A stretch of 45,155 bases of DNA from Crocinitomicaceae bacterium (GTDB lineage: Bacteria; Bacteroidota; Bacteroidia; Flavobacteriales_D; Crocinitomicaceae). The stretch is taken from the NCBI GenBank assembly GCA_030727405.1, contig JANRBR010000001.1:1-45155 (forward strand), written 5' to 3'. The notes beneath the pieces were generated by a model. That model was given only the letters and a program-made list of their open reading frames with translations, searched no databases and had not been told where the DNA came from. Below are positions 8,463 to 17,098 of this stretch, piece by piece; within the stretch, counting starts at the first letter, position 1, and each line of letters opens with the position of its first letter. The translations under genes and the position numbers were made by a program.

Positions 8463-9656
8463 ATGATTTCAATTGACACATATAGCTTCAAAGGGAAGCG
8501 CGCCATTGTTCGAGTAGATTTTAATGTCCCATTGGATAAAGAAACGTTTGAAGTAACGGATGACAAGCGCATACGTGCTGCATTGCCTACGATTCATCAC
8601 ATTCTAAAATCGGGCGGCAGCGTGATTTTATTGTCGCATTTTGGAAGACCGAAAGATGGACCAGAAGAAAAGTTCTCCTTGAAACAAATCATAAATGTTG
8701 TAGAAAAAAACATTGGTCAAACCGTTCAATTCGCGTCAGACTGCATTGGAAAAGATGCAAAAGAACGGAGCGCTGCATTAAAAAGTGGAGAAGTCCTTTT
8801 GCTCGAAAACGTGCGCTTTTATGCAGAAGAAACGAAAGGCGATATCGGTTTTGCTGAAAAACTGGCGTCTTTGGGCGATTGCTATGTGAATGATGCATTT
8901 GGCGCCGCTCATAGAGCACACGCCAGCACCACACAAATTGCACAGTTTTTCCCAAGGGATAAAATGGTTGGATTCTTGATGAAAGCCGAAATAGAAAGTG
9001 CGCGCAAGGTGTTAAATCATGCCGAACGTCCTTTTACAGCGATTGTTGGCGGAGCAAAAGTTTCCGACAAGGTTCTGATCGTAGAAAATTTACTCAACAT
9101 TGCTGATCACATTATCATTGGAGGAGGAATGTCCTACACCTTCTACAAAGCTCAAGGAGGAACAATCGGACAATCCTTGTGTGAAGACGAACGACTGGAC
9201 ACCTGTCGTGAAATATTAGCAAAAGCGAAAGAAAAAGGCGTTCGTATTCATTTACCGTTGGACTCAACGATTGCCGACCGTTTTGCGGCAGATGCGGTGA
9301 CAAAAGTAACACCAAGCAATCAAATTCCAGATGGTTGGATGGGCTTGGACATAGGTACCAAAGCGATTGCAGCGTTCCGCGAAGTACTTTTAGCAAGTAA
9401 AACCATATTATGGAACGGTCCAATGGGTGTTTTCGAAATGAAAGCGTTTGAAAACGGTACAAAAGCAGTGGCAGAAGCAGTGGCAGAAGCAACAGCTAAT
9501 GGTGCTTTTAGTTTAATTGGCGGCGGCGATAGTGCAGCGGCTGTCCAGAAATTTGGCATGAGTGACCAAGTGAGCTACGTCAGCACAGGTGGCGGTGCAT
9601 TGCTTGAATATTTTGAAGGAAAGGTGTTGCCTGGAGTTCAGGCAATGGAAGCTTAG
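8463..9656 (+). CDS. pgk: Phosphoglycerate kinase
   Basis: Glycolytic enzyme that transfers the phosphate of 1,3-bisphosphoglycerate to ADP, giving 3-phosphoglycerate and ATP. The 397-residue monomer shows RVDFNVPLD near the N-terminus, SHFGRP, the LLENVRF loop, [22 protein letters not shown], and the C-terminal nucleotide motif [10 protein letters not shown] with STGGGA. Length fits the family. Its own -7 box is at 8444-8451. Its last four bases overlap the last four of gap, the preceding glycolytic enzyme, encoded on the opposite strand. Confidence 0.96.
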   Translation: MISIDTYSFKGKRAIVRVDFNVPLDKETFEVTDDKRIRAALPTIHHILKSGGSVILLSHFGRPKDGPEEKFSLKQIINVVEKNIGQTVQFASDCIGKDAKERSAALKSGEVLLLENVRFYAEETKGDIGFAEKLASLGDCYVNDAFGAAHRAHASTTQIAQFFPRDKMVGFLMKAEIESARKVLNHAERPFTAIVGGAKVSDKVLIVENLLNIADHIIIGGGMSYTFYKAQGGTIGQSLCEDERLDTCREILAKAKEKGVRIHLPLDSTIADRFAADAVTKVTPSNQIPDGWMGLDIGTKAIAAFREVLLASKTILWNGPMGVFEMKAFENGTKAVAEAVAEATANGAFSLIGGGDSAAAVQKFGMSDQVSYVSTGGGALLEYFEGKVLPGVQAMEA

Positions 9657-10642
9657 TTTGCTTTAACGACGTCGACCAAACGATTTGAATAACCTGCTTC
9701 GTTGTCATACCATCCTACGACTTTCACTAAACCGTTAAACACCGTAGTTAATTCAGCATCGAATAAACAGCTATAAGAACTTCCAATTACATCACAAGAA
9801 ACGATTGGATCTTCAGTGTAGCCAAGGATTCCTTTCAAATCTGTTTCGCTTGCTTTTTTCATTGCTGCATTTATTTGTTCGGCAGTAACGTTTGATTTTG
9901 TGACAACCGTTAATTCCGTTACCGACCCGTCCAAAACCGGCACCCGGAAACTTCCGCCGGTGATTTTACCTTTTAAATCAGGGAAAATACGTGTGATGGC
10001 TTTCGCCGCTCCGGTAGAAGTTGGGATAATGCTATTTGCAGCTGCACGCGCACGACGCAAGTCTTTGTGTGGGGCGTCATGTAAACGCTGGTCAGATGTA
10101 TAACTATGAACAGTTGAAATGTAGGCAACATCAATTTCCATGATGGACTTCAATACTTTGACCATCGGAGCAGCATTGTTTGTTGTACAAGAGGCATTCG
10201 AAATGACCGCATCACAAAAATCAATGGAGTCATTGTTCACACCCATCACTACTGAAGGAATGTCTTCGTCATTTGCGGGAGCAGAAATGATCACTTTTTT
10301 CGCACCACCTACCAAGTGTTTTGATGCTGCTTCTCTCGACAAGAAAAGACCCGTTGATTCCAAAACAGTTTCCACTCCGTAATCTGCCCAAGCAATCAAT
10401 TCAGGATTGCGTTCACTGATGAAGGTTATTTTTTTCCCATTAGAAAAATGAAGTTCGTTTCCATTAATTTCAAAGGACAAAGAAAAGTTCCCATGAATGG
10501 AATCGTATTTTAATAAGTGAGCAAGTGTTTTTACATCCGCCAAATCATTTACTAATGCCACTTCTACTTGTGGATCAAGTAAAGCAATTCGCGTGAAACA
10601 ACGTCCAATTCGTCCAAAACCGTTTACACCTACTATTTTCAT
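9653..10642 (-). CDS. gap: Type I glyceraldehyde-3-phosphate dehydrogenase
   Basis: Converts glyceraldehyde-3-phosphate, NAD and phosphate into 1,3-bisphosphoglycerate in the cytosol. The 329-residue protein has the [11 protein letters not shown]ossmann start, the catalytic SNASCTTNN cysteine segment, a TVHSYTSDQ loop with the phosphate-binding histidine region, RRARAAA and the C-terminal WYDNEAGYS motif. It is convergent with pgk, sharing a 4-bp tail overlap. A TAnnTTTG box lies at 10666-10673. Direction (glycolytic or gluconeogenic) cannot be read from sequence. Confidence 0.96.
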   Translation of the reverse strand: MKIVGVNGFGRIGRCFTRIALLDPQVEVALVNDLADVKTLAHLLKYDSIHGNFSLSFEINGNELHFSNGKKITFISERNPELIAWADYGVETVLESTGLFLSREAASKHLVGGAKKVIISAPANDEDIPSVVMGVNNDSIDFCDAVISNASCTTNNAAPMVKVLKSIMEIDVAYISTVHSYTSDQRLHDAPHKDLRRARAAANSIIPTSTGAAKAITRIFPDLKGKITGGSFRVPVLDGSVTELTVVTKSNVTAEQINAAMKKASETDLKGILGYTEDPIVSCDVIGSSYSCLFDAELTTVFNGLVKVVGWYDNEAGYSNRLVDVVKAN

Positions 10643-10665
10643 TTTCTCAAAAGTTTTTATCTATA

Positions 10666-10673
10666 CAAATTTA
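10666..10673 (-). promoter_or_regulatory. -7 box for gap
   Basis: The minus strand reads TAAATTTG, an exact TAnnTTTG match, 23 bases before the gap ATG. It lies between that start and the terminator of the upstream lipoprotein gene. Confidence 0.6.
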
Positions 10674-10706
10674 CACAAGAGTCACACAAAAATAACAAAT
10701 AAAAAG

Positions 10707-10740
10707 AAAAAGTGTTCAAATGACACTTTGAACACTTTTT
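10707..10740 (-). terminator. Long perfect hairpin terminator, probably bidirectional in form
   Basis: A 14-bp perfect inverted repeat (10707-10720 and 10727-10740, arms AAAAAGTGTTCAAA / TTTGAACACTTTTT, 6-nt loop). It lies 22 bases past the stop codon of the minus-strand lipoprotein gene (10763-11593) and separates it from the gap promoter. Both sides end in T runs when read outward, so it could work in either direction, but only minus-strand transcription arrives here. Confidence 0.8.
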
Positions 10741-10762
10741 TGTTTGAATATCAATTACTTAC

Positions 10763-11593
10763 TTAATTAAAGGTATACGTTTGACCGTTTATGGTTACCG
10801 TAAAAGTGGCATCACACGTGCCATTTCCGTAATCAACAATTCTCAATGGATGGTTTTCGGGAGTTACTTCAATGGTTCCGCTAACAGGAAAACCACAACC
10901 GATTTTAATGTGTACAGGACTGGTCGTCAATGCGGTATATCCACCTCCCGAAGAAAACGTACCGGAAGCAGTTCCGGTAATATCGTATTCATCATCAAAA
11001 CGGTTCAATAAGGTAGTGAATCCAAGTGTCCAAGTACGCATACGCGTGGATGTATAATCTACGGTTTCTCCAGACGTCAAGGTAGCCACACCGTTTATTT
11101 GAACGTTAAAATAAGGTTGACCTAAAGCGTTCATACCCATGTTCTCAACGGTTTTTGTTCCTTCAATTTTAATGTCATTCACATAATAATCAATTGGCGT
11201 ATGTGTAATAACGGTTCCTTGAGCGTGGTATGGCCCTGTAAAGGTTGTCACAATTTTACCCCGTCGTGTTTTACCATCGTTGCAATCACAGTTACTTGTT
11301 CCATAATCAACCGTGACTGTTTTAAAAGCGTTAGTCGTATCAATGGTAATGATGACGTTACAAGGCGTTTTGAATTGGAGTGGTTTATCCCCAGGATGTT
11401 GAACGATGACGTTTCCGTTTTTGTAAAACACCATGCTTCCGGTAATGGCTTGATCAGAAATGTTGGTCATTTCATCAAATGCCGTTTCAATTTTTCGATT
11501 GACTTCAGCGGATTGATCTTTATCGTAGCGAAATTTCTTACATGCACCGAGCACGAGAGACATTCCTAAAGCCATAAAAATGATTTTTCTCAT
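10763..11593 (-). CDS. Uncharacterised lipoprotein
   Basis: I do not recognise this family. The 276-residue protein starts with a clear lipoprotein signal ending LVLGAC (C18), then a charged KKFRYDKDQ stretch and a helical segment (about 30-50). The rest is predicted beta-rich, full of T, V, I and G, with paired cysteines (for example NCDC and IGCG). The repeated beta pattern and the tail TCDATFTVTINGQTYTFN suggest a beta-sandwich surface or periplasmic protein. It is the last gene before a strong terminator and is about 55 bases downstream of the secreted C1 peptidase, so co-transcription is possible. Confidence 0.75.
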   Translation of the reverse strand: MRKIIFMALGMSLVLGACKKFRYDKDQSAEVNRKIETAFDEMTNISDQAITGSMVFYKNGNVIVQHPGDKPLQFKTPCNVIITIDTTNAFKTVTVDYGTSNCDCNDGKTRRGKIVTTFTGPYHAQGTVITHTPIDYYVNDIKIEGTKTVENMGMNALGQPYFNVQINGVATLTSGETVDYTSTRMRTWTLGFTTLLNRFDDEYDITGTASGTFSSGGGYTALTTSPVHIKIGCGFPVSGTIEVTPENHPLRIVDYGNGTCDATFTVTINGQTYTFN

Positions 11594-11647
11594 GATTTAC
11601 TGGTTAAAAAACAGTTTTAAAACGCCAATTTCTAATCAAATGTTGCC

Positions 11648-12841
11648 TTATAAATTCAATTTACTTCGCACTTCTTTGTTAATGCCATCCTTATGGATGT
11701 AGATATTAATGGTTTTGTATTTGAAATAATTTTCAGATACATACAAATACCCTTTCGGATAGTTACTTGTTCCCCATGAATTTTTAACAAGAAAATAATT
11801 CACACCGTTTTGATCGGTGTACAAACCAACAATGTGCATGCCATGGTCGTCTGTGGTTGTTTTATTGTCGTATCCCTCTTGTCTAATTTCTTGGGTGATT
11901 TTCATTTCTTTTGTTGGTTCAGAGAAGGCATTTGACTTACGCTCTGCGCCAGCATTGTTGAAGTTTTTTTCGTCTTTTCCAGTTACCTCAACACTTTTAG
12001 GATCAGCAGGAACAATGGCAATTCCATTTCTGAAACTAAAGCCGGTTTCGGAGACATCCGCTCCCCAAGCAACAGTGTAGCCATTTTTTAAGGCGTCTTT
12101 CGTTACCTCAACTAAATCATCCATTGTTACGTTGTAACTCTCACCCCATGCCCAGTTATCTGGAATTTCCAACAAGCATTTTTTGTACATGTCGTGATTG
12201 GTAAAAGAGGTCAAAGACACATAATTGTCCATGTTCAATTGCAAGTATTCTGCAAACGATTTAGGGGTGTATTTTTTCCCTTCCCATTCAAACTCTTTTA
12301 CATCCTTCCCGATGTTTTTGTCTAGGATTTTTGTGTAGTCTTTTTTCCATGAATCAGAAATCCCTTCTGGAGAACCTAATTTACCCATGATTTCTTGCAT
12401 GATCTTGTTTAGTTCGGCAAACATATCTGCGTGATTGTATGTCTCCGACTTTTCTAATCCGGTGTATTCTGTGTAAGGAACAATTCCATATTTGCGGATC
12501 ACAAGAGGAATGTCATGAAACGCTCCACCTTCTCCGAAATTGGTTTTGCCATCCATTCGAATGTATTTTTCTGCTTTCATTTCATATGCCTTCCGAACGG
12601 TAAACATTTCGGATAATACCAAATCTTTCGCAATGCCCATGCGCATTAACTCAGATTCAAAGAAAGACATTCCGGAAAAAGACCAGCACGTACCCGTTCT
12701 TCCTTGACTCTGTACAGGAGTAGCATCGAGGTGTACTACTTTTTGAAATTGGTATTTACTTCCTTCGGCATTGGTAACTTGAGCCAATGACATAGTCGCG
12801 CCAAAAAATAATGGCAACAAAAATTTAATTGTTCTTTTCAT
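11648..12841 (-). CDS. Secreted C1-family peptidase (aminopeptidase C / bleomycin hydrolase-like)
   Basis: Papain-fold cysteine peptidase of 397 residues from the ATG at 12841 (a 9-residue longer frame reads into the upstream gene's tail). An N-terminal signal peptide ends about MSLAQ (residue 21). The active site is visible: Q46 and C52 in QGRTGTCWSF, H336 in DDHGMHIVG and N354 in VKNSWG. The spacing resembles the PepC/bleomycin hydrolase branch (C1B), whose classical members are cytosolic hexamers, so the export signal is notable. It starts 8 bases after the HU-CCDC81/SPOR gene, pointing to one operon. Confidence 0.85.
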   Translation of the reverse strand: MKRTIKFLLPLFFGATMSLAQVTNAEGSKYQFQKVVHLDATPVQSQGRTGTCWSFSGMSFFESELMRMGIAKDLVLSEMFTVRKAYEMKAEKYIRMDGKTNFGEGGAFHDIPLVIRKYGIVPYTEYTGLEKSETYNHADMFAELNKIMQEIMGKLGSPEGISDSWKKDYTKILDKNIGKDVKEFEWEGKKYTPKSFAEYLQLNMDNYVSLTSFTNHDMYKKCLLEIPDNWAWGESYNVTMDDLVEVTKDALKNGYTVAWGADVSETGFSFRNGIAIVPADPKSVEVTGKDEKNFNNAGAERKSNAFSEPTKEMKITQEIRQEGYDNKTTTDDHGMHIVGLYTDQNGVNYFLVKNSWGTSNYPKGYLYVSENYFKYKTINIYIHKDGINKEVRSKLNL

Positions 12842-12849
12842 GTTTTGGT

Positions 12850-13890
12850 TTATTGTTTCGCAACCCATGCTTCCATTCCTAAGGAATTGACTTTTGCTTG
12901 GATTGCTTGGATTTCTTGTTGATTTGACCCTGACCCCGCGCTGACTCGAATAAGGTTCCCACCTGGAAGTGTATGCGCATTAAAGCCTTGGGATTGCAGT
13001 TTCTGAACGAGATTGCTGGCGTTGCGCTCGTCTGAAAAACATCCTACGATGCATTCAAAATTAGCGACAACTTGCTGTACTTGTTCTATTTTAATTTCTT
13101 GGATTTCCGCAGCAGGTATTTGCACGGCGAAGACCGCTGTTTCATCGTATTGATACAATCCAATTTTACCTGGTTCTACTTGATTTAATTGCTCATCAAT
13201 GCGAACATCATTCCAAGCGTTCCTTTCAAATGGTTTTAACGGGTTTTTAGCATAATATGCTTTAACTTTTCCCCTAAGCGGATTAAAATCTTGATATGAA
13301 ATGAGTCCAGAATGCAATACATCTGTTTTCATCGGAATCCAAAAGGAATAAAACGCAAATGGAAGCAAACAAGCCGCTGCTGCATATTTCCATATTTTCC
13401 TTGAAGTTCTTGGCATATCCATTCCAACAGGATTGGGATTCAACGGAATAATTGGAGTTTCTTCTTGCACAAGATTTGGAACAAAGGTGACTTGCGTCAA
13501 ACCATAGGAACTCAGTAAGAAATTAAAATGCCTATCTTGTTCAAAGCGAACAACACCATCAAGGTCCTTCGAAAAAACACCAAGTTTGGGAATGCTAACT
13601 TGCTTTCCTAGTGCTAAATCTGTGTTTAATTGAGTGGTGAATTCGTTTAATTGACTCTGACCTTCTTGGTAGTAAAGTCCATTCAGACGAGCATATTCAG
13701 ACAAGACCAATCCATCGTCATTGATTAAGTTTCGATTGAAAAGCAATTGCTTGTAAGGTGCTTGAAATATACCTTTTTCGAAATCGATTTGAGCAGAAAC
13801 TGTTTTCGCAACAAAGCCACCAAAATTAGGCAGCACCACGCAATTGTGGCGTAAAATTAATTGGCAAATAACTTCTTCAAATGGGATCAT
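12850..13890 (-). CDS. HU-CCDC81 and SPOR domain membrane protein
   Basis: A 346-residue protein. The N-terminal part (about 1-137) has the doublet of HU-like CCDC81 domains known from Bacteroidota: HNCVVLPNFGGFVA, then SIPKLGVF. A basic RTSRKIWK stretch leads into a transmembrane helix (about 167-187), a linker, and a C-terminal SPOR domain (about 274-346, FECIVGCF..NASNLVQKLQSQGF). SPOR domains bind denuded septal peptidoglycan. The order fits an inside-out protein with a cytosolic N-domain and periplasmic SPOR. The role is unproven. A -7 box lies only 4 bases before the ATG. The C1 peptidase follows 8 bases downstream. Confidence 0.85.
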   Translation of the reverse strand: MIPFEEVICQLILRHNCVVLPNFGGFVAKTVSAQIDFEKGIFQAPYKQLLFNRNLINDDGLVLSEYARLNGLYYQEGQSQLNEFTTQLNTDLALGKQVSIPKLGVFSKDLDGVVRFEQDRHFNFLLSSYGLTQVTFVPNLVQEETPIIPLNPNPVGMDMPRTSRKIWKYAAAACLLPFAFYSFWIPMKTDVLHSGLISYQDFNPLRGKVKAYYAKNPLKPFERNAWNDVRIDEQLNQVEPGKIGLYQYDETAVFAVQIPAAEIQEIKIEQVQQVVANFECIVGCFSDERNASNLVQKLQSQGFNAHTLPGGNLIRVSAGSGSNQQEIQAIQAKVNSLGMEAWVAKQ

Positions 13891-13894
13891 TTCC

Positions 13895-13902
13895 CAAATT
13901 TA
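13895..13902 (-). promoter_or_regulatory. -7 box abutting the HU-CCDC81/SPOR start codon
   Basis: The minus strand reads TAAATTTG (TAnnTTTG), with only 4 bases between the box and the ATG at 13890. If used, the mRNA would be essentially leaderless. No downstream in-frame Met exists before residue 157, so the start is unlikely to be misplaced downstream. Confidence 0.5.
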
Positions 13903-13918
13903 CAAAAGAAAGATGGAA

Positions 13919-14650
13919 TTACAAAAACTGAATGACTTTCTCAACATCTTCGGGAACGTCAATGTTAGGCGTTTCAATATCCGTCTGAACAACCCTGACT
14001 TTCAATCCGTGATACAACCACCTTAATTGCTCGAGTGATTCGATTTTCTCCAAGGCTGTAGGCATCAATTGACAAATTTGAGCCAAGGTTTCGGTACGGT
14101 AAGCGTAAAGTCCAATGTGGCGAAGAAATGGAAAATCATGAAGGAAATCGCCTTTATAGTGGTGGTGATTTGGGATGACGCTTCGACTAAAATAGATGGC
14201 GTTGTCCTTGTGATCACAAACCACCTTTATTCGGTTAGGATTTTCTAAGTCCTCCTGATCCACCGTTGAAATTCCTAGTGTGGCAATCACCACTTCAGCT
14301 TCTTGAAATGCAGACAACAGTTGATCTAATTGAAGCGGATTGACTAGAGGCTCATCCCCTTGAATGTTTATGACTACATCAAAACCCGGATTTAACGAAG
14401 CGACTTCGGCACAACGGTCTGTTCCACTTTGATGGGATTCGTTTGTCAGGCATACATTGCCACCAAAACGAAGTACTTCATCAACGATGCGTTGATCATC
14501 TGTTGCAACAATGACTTTGGACAAAGATTTTGCTTTTTGAGCACCTTCATAGACCCGTTGAATCATGGATTTGCCTTTCAAATCAATTAAGGGTTTACCC
14601 GGAAAACGGGAAGACGCATAACGGGCTGGAATGATTCCGAGTACCTTCAT
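13919..14650 (-). CDS. kdsB: 3-deoxy-manno-octulosonate cytidylyltransferase
   Basis: KdsB activates Kdo with CTP to CMP-Kdo for the inner core of lipopolysaccharide. The 243-residue protein begins MKVLGIIPARYASSRFPGKP, the nucleotide-binding signature, followed by VIVATDD, the HQSGTDRCAE motif, NIQGDEP and YFSRSVIPN with HIGLYAYR. Length fits the family. Its ATG overlaps the stop codon of the upstream TonB receptor by one base (TAATG), so translation is probably coupled to that gene. No other Kdo genes are nearby. Confidence 0.94.
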   Translation of the reverse strand: MKVLGIIPARYASSRFPGKPLIDLKGKSMIQRVYEGAQKAKSLSKVIVATDDQRIVDEVLRFGGNVCLTNESHQSGTDRCAEVASLNPGFDVVINIQGDEPLVNPLQLDQLLSAFQEAEVVIATLGISTVDQEDLENPNRIKVVCDHKDNAIYFSRSVIPNHHHYKGDFLHDFPFLRHIGLYAYRTETLAQICQLMPTALEKIESLEQLRWLYHGLKVRVVQTDIETPNIDVPEDVEKVIQFL

Positions 14651-17034
14651 TAAAATTTCATTTGGAGTTGCGTGATAAAATTCCTGGGAGCTTGAATGTC
14701 TCCAGGTCGACTTGAATACTCTGCATTAAAGGCATTGTTGATGATGAAGCTGACGCGGAAATTCTCATTAATTTGATAAGCCATTCGAGCATCAAACACT
14801 AAGTTACCGTTGTTGTATTTTTGACGGTATTCTTTGAGTCCTGGAAGGATGTAGACGGTGCTATTTACTGATGGATCAAGATCCGATTCGAAAACACGGT
14901 CAATGTTTTTCATGAAGCTATTGTATCGCATGGAAGCCCCAATGCTCCATTTTTTAAAATTTGCTTCGATGTCTGCCTTCGCCAAGTGTTTGAATCGGTA
15001 CTTCAACATATTGGAAGTTGAATCTGAATATGTTGCAGTATACAAACTGTTATTATTCAGGCTTATTGGATTCATGTAAGTGTAACCAATGAGTGAAATC
15101 AATTCTACCTCGCCTATTTTCCCCATGGAATTAAAGGAAAAGTCCAAACCTGAAATCCGTGCTTTTTCGACATTTTGCGCCTGGAATCCAACCCAATCTC
15201 CTACATTATAAAGTCCACTAGTTAGAAATTCAATGTCCTCTGCACTTGGGTTGATCGGATCCAACGGTTTTTGTGAAATTGGGTTGAAATACACAAAAGA
15301 AAACTCCATCATGTTGCTATATTGATTGACAAACGCAGCCACATCAAAAAATCCTTTCCATGAACCTATTTTTACACCTTGTTTGAAGCCAATTTCCCCG
15401 GCCCAACCTGTTTCTGGGGTCAAATATGGATTTGGAAATATATTTAACGCCCCTACAGAAGTCTGCGTATACCTTTCAGCAACAGATGGATACCTGATTC
15501 CTTGACCGAAAGACGCACGCAAGTGGCTGTATTTGGCTACTTGATAATGAACACCGGTTCGCACAATTGGGTAAAAAGGTATTTTCAGGTTCTTCTTTTC
15601 CGAAATCATGAAATCCGTGTCTCCACTTTTCCCATCCATTTGAAAATATTCCAATCGAGCGCCCGCACTAAAATCCCATTTTCCTTTGTGCAATTCGAGT
15701 TGTGAATATACCGCAAGGTTTTCAGAACGATGGTCGCCGAACAAGTTGGATCGAACCACATTGTAAATATTCGATGCGCCCGAAGTTAAGGTTCCCCCAT
15801 TTTTAAATTGCTTTTGAATGGAATAATCCGAAAAATAAATCACCGCGCCATTGCTTTGACTCGGATTGTTAATATTCGCATTGTGCGCGTAATACACTCG
15901 TGTTTTTAAGTGGTGTAAATTGTTCTTTTTATCGATGAATTTCACATAAGGATCCACGAACAAGCGTTGACCGAAGTTATAGGTAAGTGTTGAAGCGGCA
16001 ATGCTTGTATCCGCTCCGCCACTTGGAATGTATCCCAAGGAATCACTTTGCCATATTAAGAAACTTCCTGTCTTCTGAGCTTGGTAATTGAAACCGACAC
16101 CTGCTTTCAAGCGTGTCGCTGTTTTGGGACGGAAATAAATGGTTCCGCTGATACGCGCTCTGTTTTCAATTTCACCTTGTCGAAATCCGTCGTTTTTAAA
16201 CAAGGTTGTCGAAAGCGTATAACCAGTGTAGCGGTTCATTTTGGAGTGATAAGCTTCCACTTGTTGAAACATGGGTGACTTATTCCACCACTTTAAACTC
16301 GCTCTTGCTGGATCGCCATAAATACCATTTTGAATTTTTATTTTCGTTTCCGGTGTCGATTTTGGTTCTTTTTCAGAAAGTGCTATCACACCGTTCAAGG
16401 CTCCACTGCCATACAAAACAGACGAAGCGCCTTTCATTACTTCGATCTGAGACGCTTGTTCCATCGGAATCGCATTCCATTGCGTATCCCCAGCATAACC
16501 TGAAAGCAAGGGCATCCCGTTCCATAAAAGTAAAACACGGCTACCTGTTCCATAGGCAAATCCTGATCCACCACGGATGCTCACTTGTCCATCCATGGTA
16601 AAAACACCTGGTGTTTGATCTACCGCTTGCTCCAAATCGGTAATACCCTTGTTGTCAATTAATTGCGGCTTTAGAATTTCCATTGAAACTGGAATTTCTT
16701 CAATGGCTTGCTTACGTTTCCCAGCACTTACCACCACCGTTGACTCGTCTTTTGTGCGAGGGGCTAAGTAAATGTTTATATTTTCTGCTTGAGTAATTTG
16801 AACGGTGTCATTTTCAAATTGAATCATTGAGAAAATCACCTGAATTGGATATTTGACAGGATATAAAGTGAATTTTCCTTCAAAATCCGAAAGGGTTTTT
16901 TGTCCATCAGAGGCGATGATTTTCACGTTCTGAATGGCTTGTTTATCCTCTAAGCCCAATACACTCCCGGTAACTTGAGCTTGAGTCAATTGTGTTAAAA
17001 CAAGCAGAAAAGTGGTTAGAAAAAATTTATTCAT
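14650..17034 (-). CDS. TonB-dependent outer-membrane receptor, copy 1
   Basis: A 794-residue receptor: signal peptide (about 1-19, ending TQAQ), carboxypeptidase-regulatory-like beta domain (about 20-105), plug domain (VVVSAGKRKQ, then TPGVFTMDGQVSIRGG and GASSVLYGSGALNGVI, about 110-230) and a long beta-barrel ending in aromatic F (LQMKF). It imports a ligand across the outer membrane with TonB energy. The ligand is unknown. No SusD partner is adjacent, so it is not a classic polysaccharide locus. The next gene upstream (17099-19405) is a close paralogue. It is coupled to kdsB by a 1-bp overlap. Confidence 0.9.
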   Translation of the reverse strand: MNKFFLTTFLLVLTQLTQAQVTGSVLGLEDKQAIQNVKIIASDGQKTLSDFEGKFTLYPVKYPIQVIFSMIQFENDTVQITQAENINIYLAPRTKDESTVVVSAGKRKQAIEEIPVSMEILKPQLIDNKGITDLEQAVDQTPGVFTMDGQVSIRGGSGFAYGTGSRVLLLWNGMPLLSGYAGDTQWNAIPMEQASQIEVMKGASSVLYGSGALNGVIALSEKEPKSTPETKIKIQNGIYGDPARASLKWWNKSPMFQQVEAYHSKMNRYTGYTLSTTLFKNDGFRQGEIENRARISGTIYFRPKTATRLKAGVGFNYQAQKTGSFLIWQSDSLGYIPSGGADTSIAASTLTYNFGQRLFVDPYVKFIDKKNNLHHLKTRVYYAHNANINNPSQSNGAVIYFSDYSIQKQFKNGGTLTSGASNIYNVVRSNLFGDHRSENLAVYSQLELHKGKWDFSAGARLEYFQMDGKSGDTDFMISEKKNLKIPFYPIVRTGVHYQVAKYSHLRASFGQGIRYPSVAERYTQTSVGALNIFPNPYLTPETGWAGEIGFKQGVKIGSWKGFFDVAAFVNQYSNMMEFSFVYFNPISQKPLDPINPSAEDIEFLTSGLYNVGDWVGFQAQNVEKARISGLDFSFNSMGKIGEVELISLIGYTYMNPISLNNNSLYTATYSDSTSNMLKYRFKHLAKADIEANFKKWSIGASMRYNSFMKNIDRVFESDLDPSVNSTVYILPGLKEYRQKYNNGNLVFDARMAYQINENFRVSFIINNAFNAEYSSRPGDIQAPRNFITQLQMKF

Positions 17035-17098
17035 AGCAAGCAGTAGTTGGACGTGAAAATAACGAATTCAACGCTTATTTCGTGTGTTTCCTCCCAAA

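Noticed and set aside
16206..16601. A 131-codon open frame antisense to TonB receptor copy 1
   Set aside because: It lies wholly within a well supported receptor gene and looks like a reverse-frame artefact.
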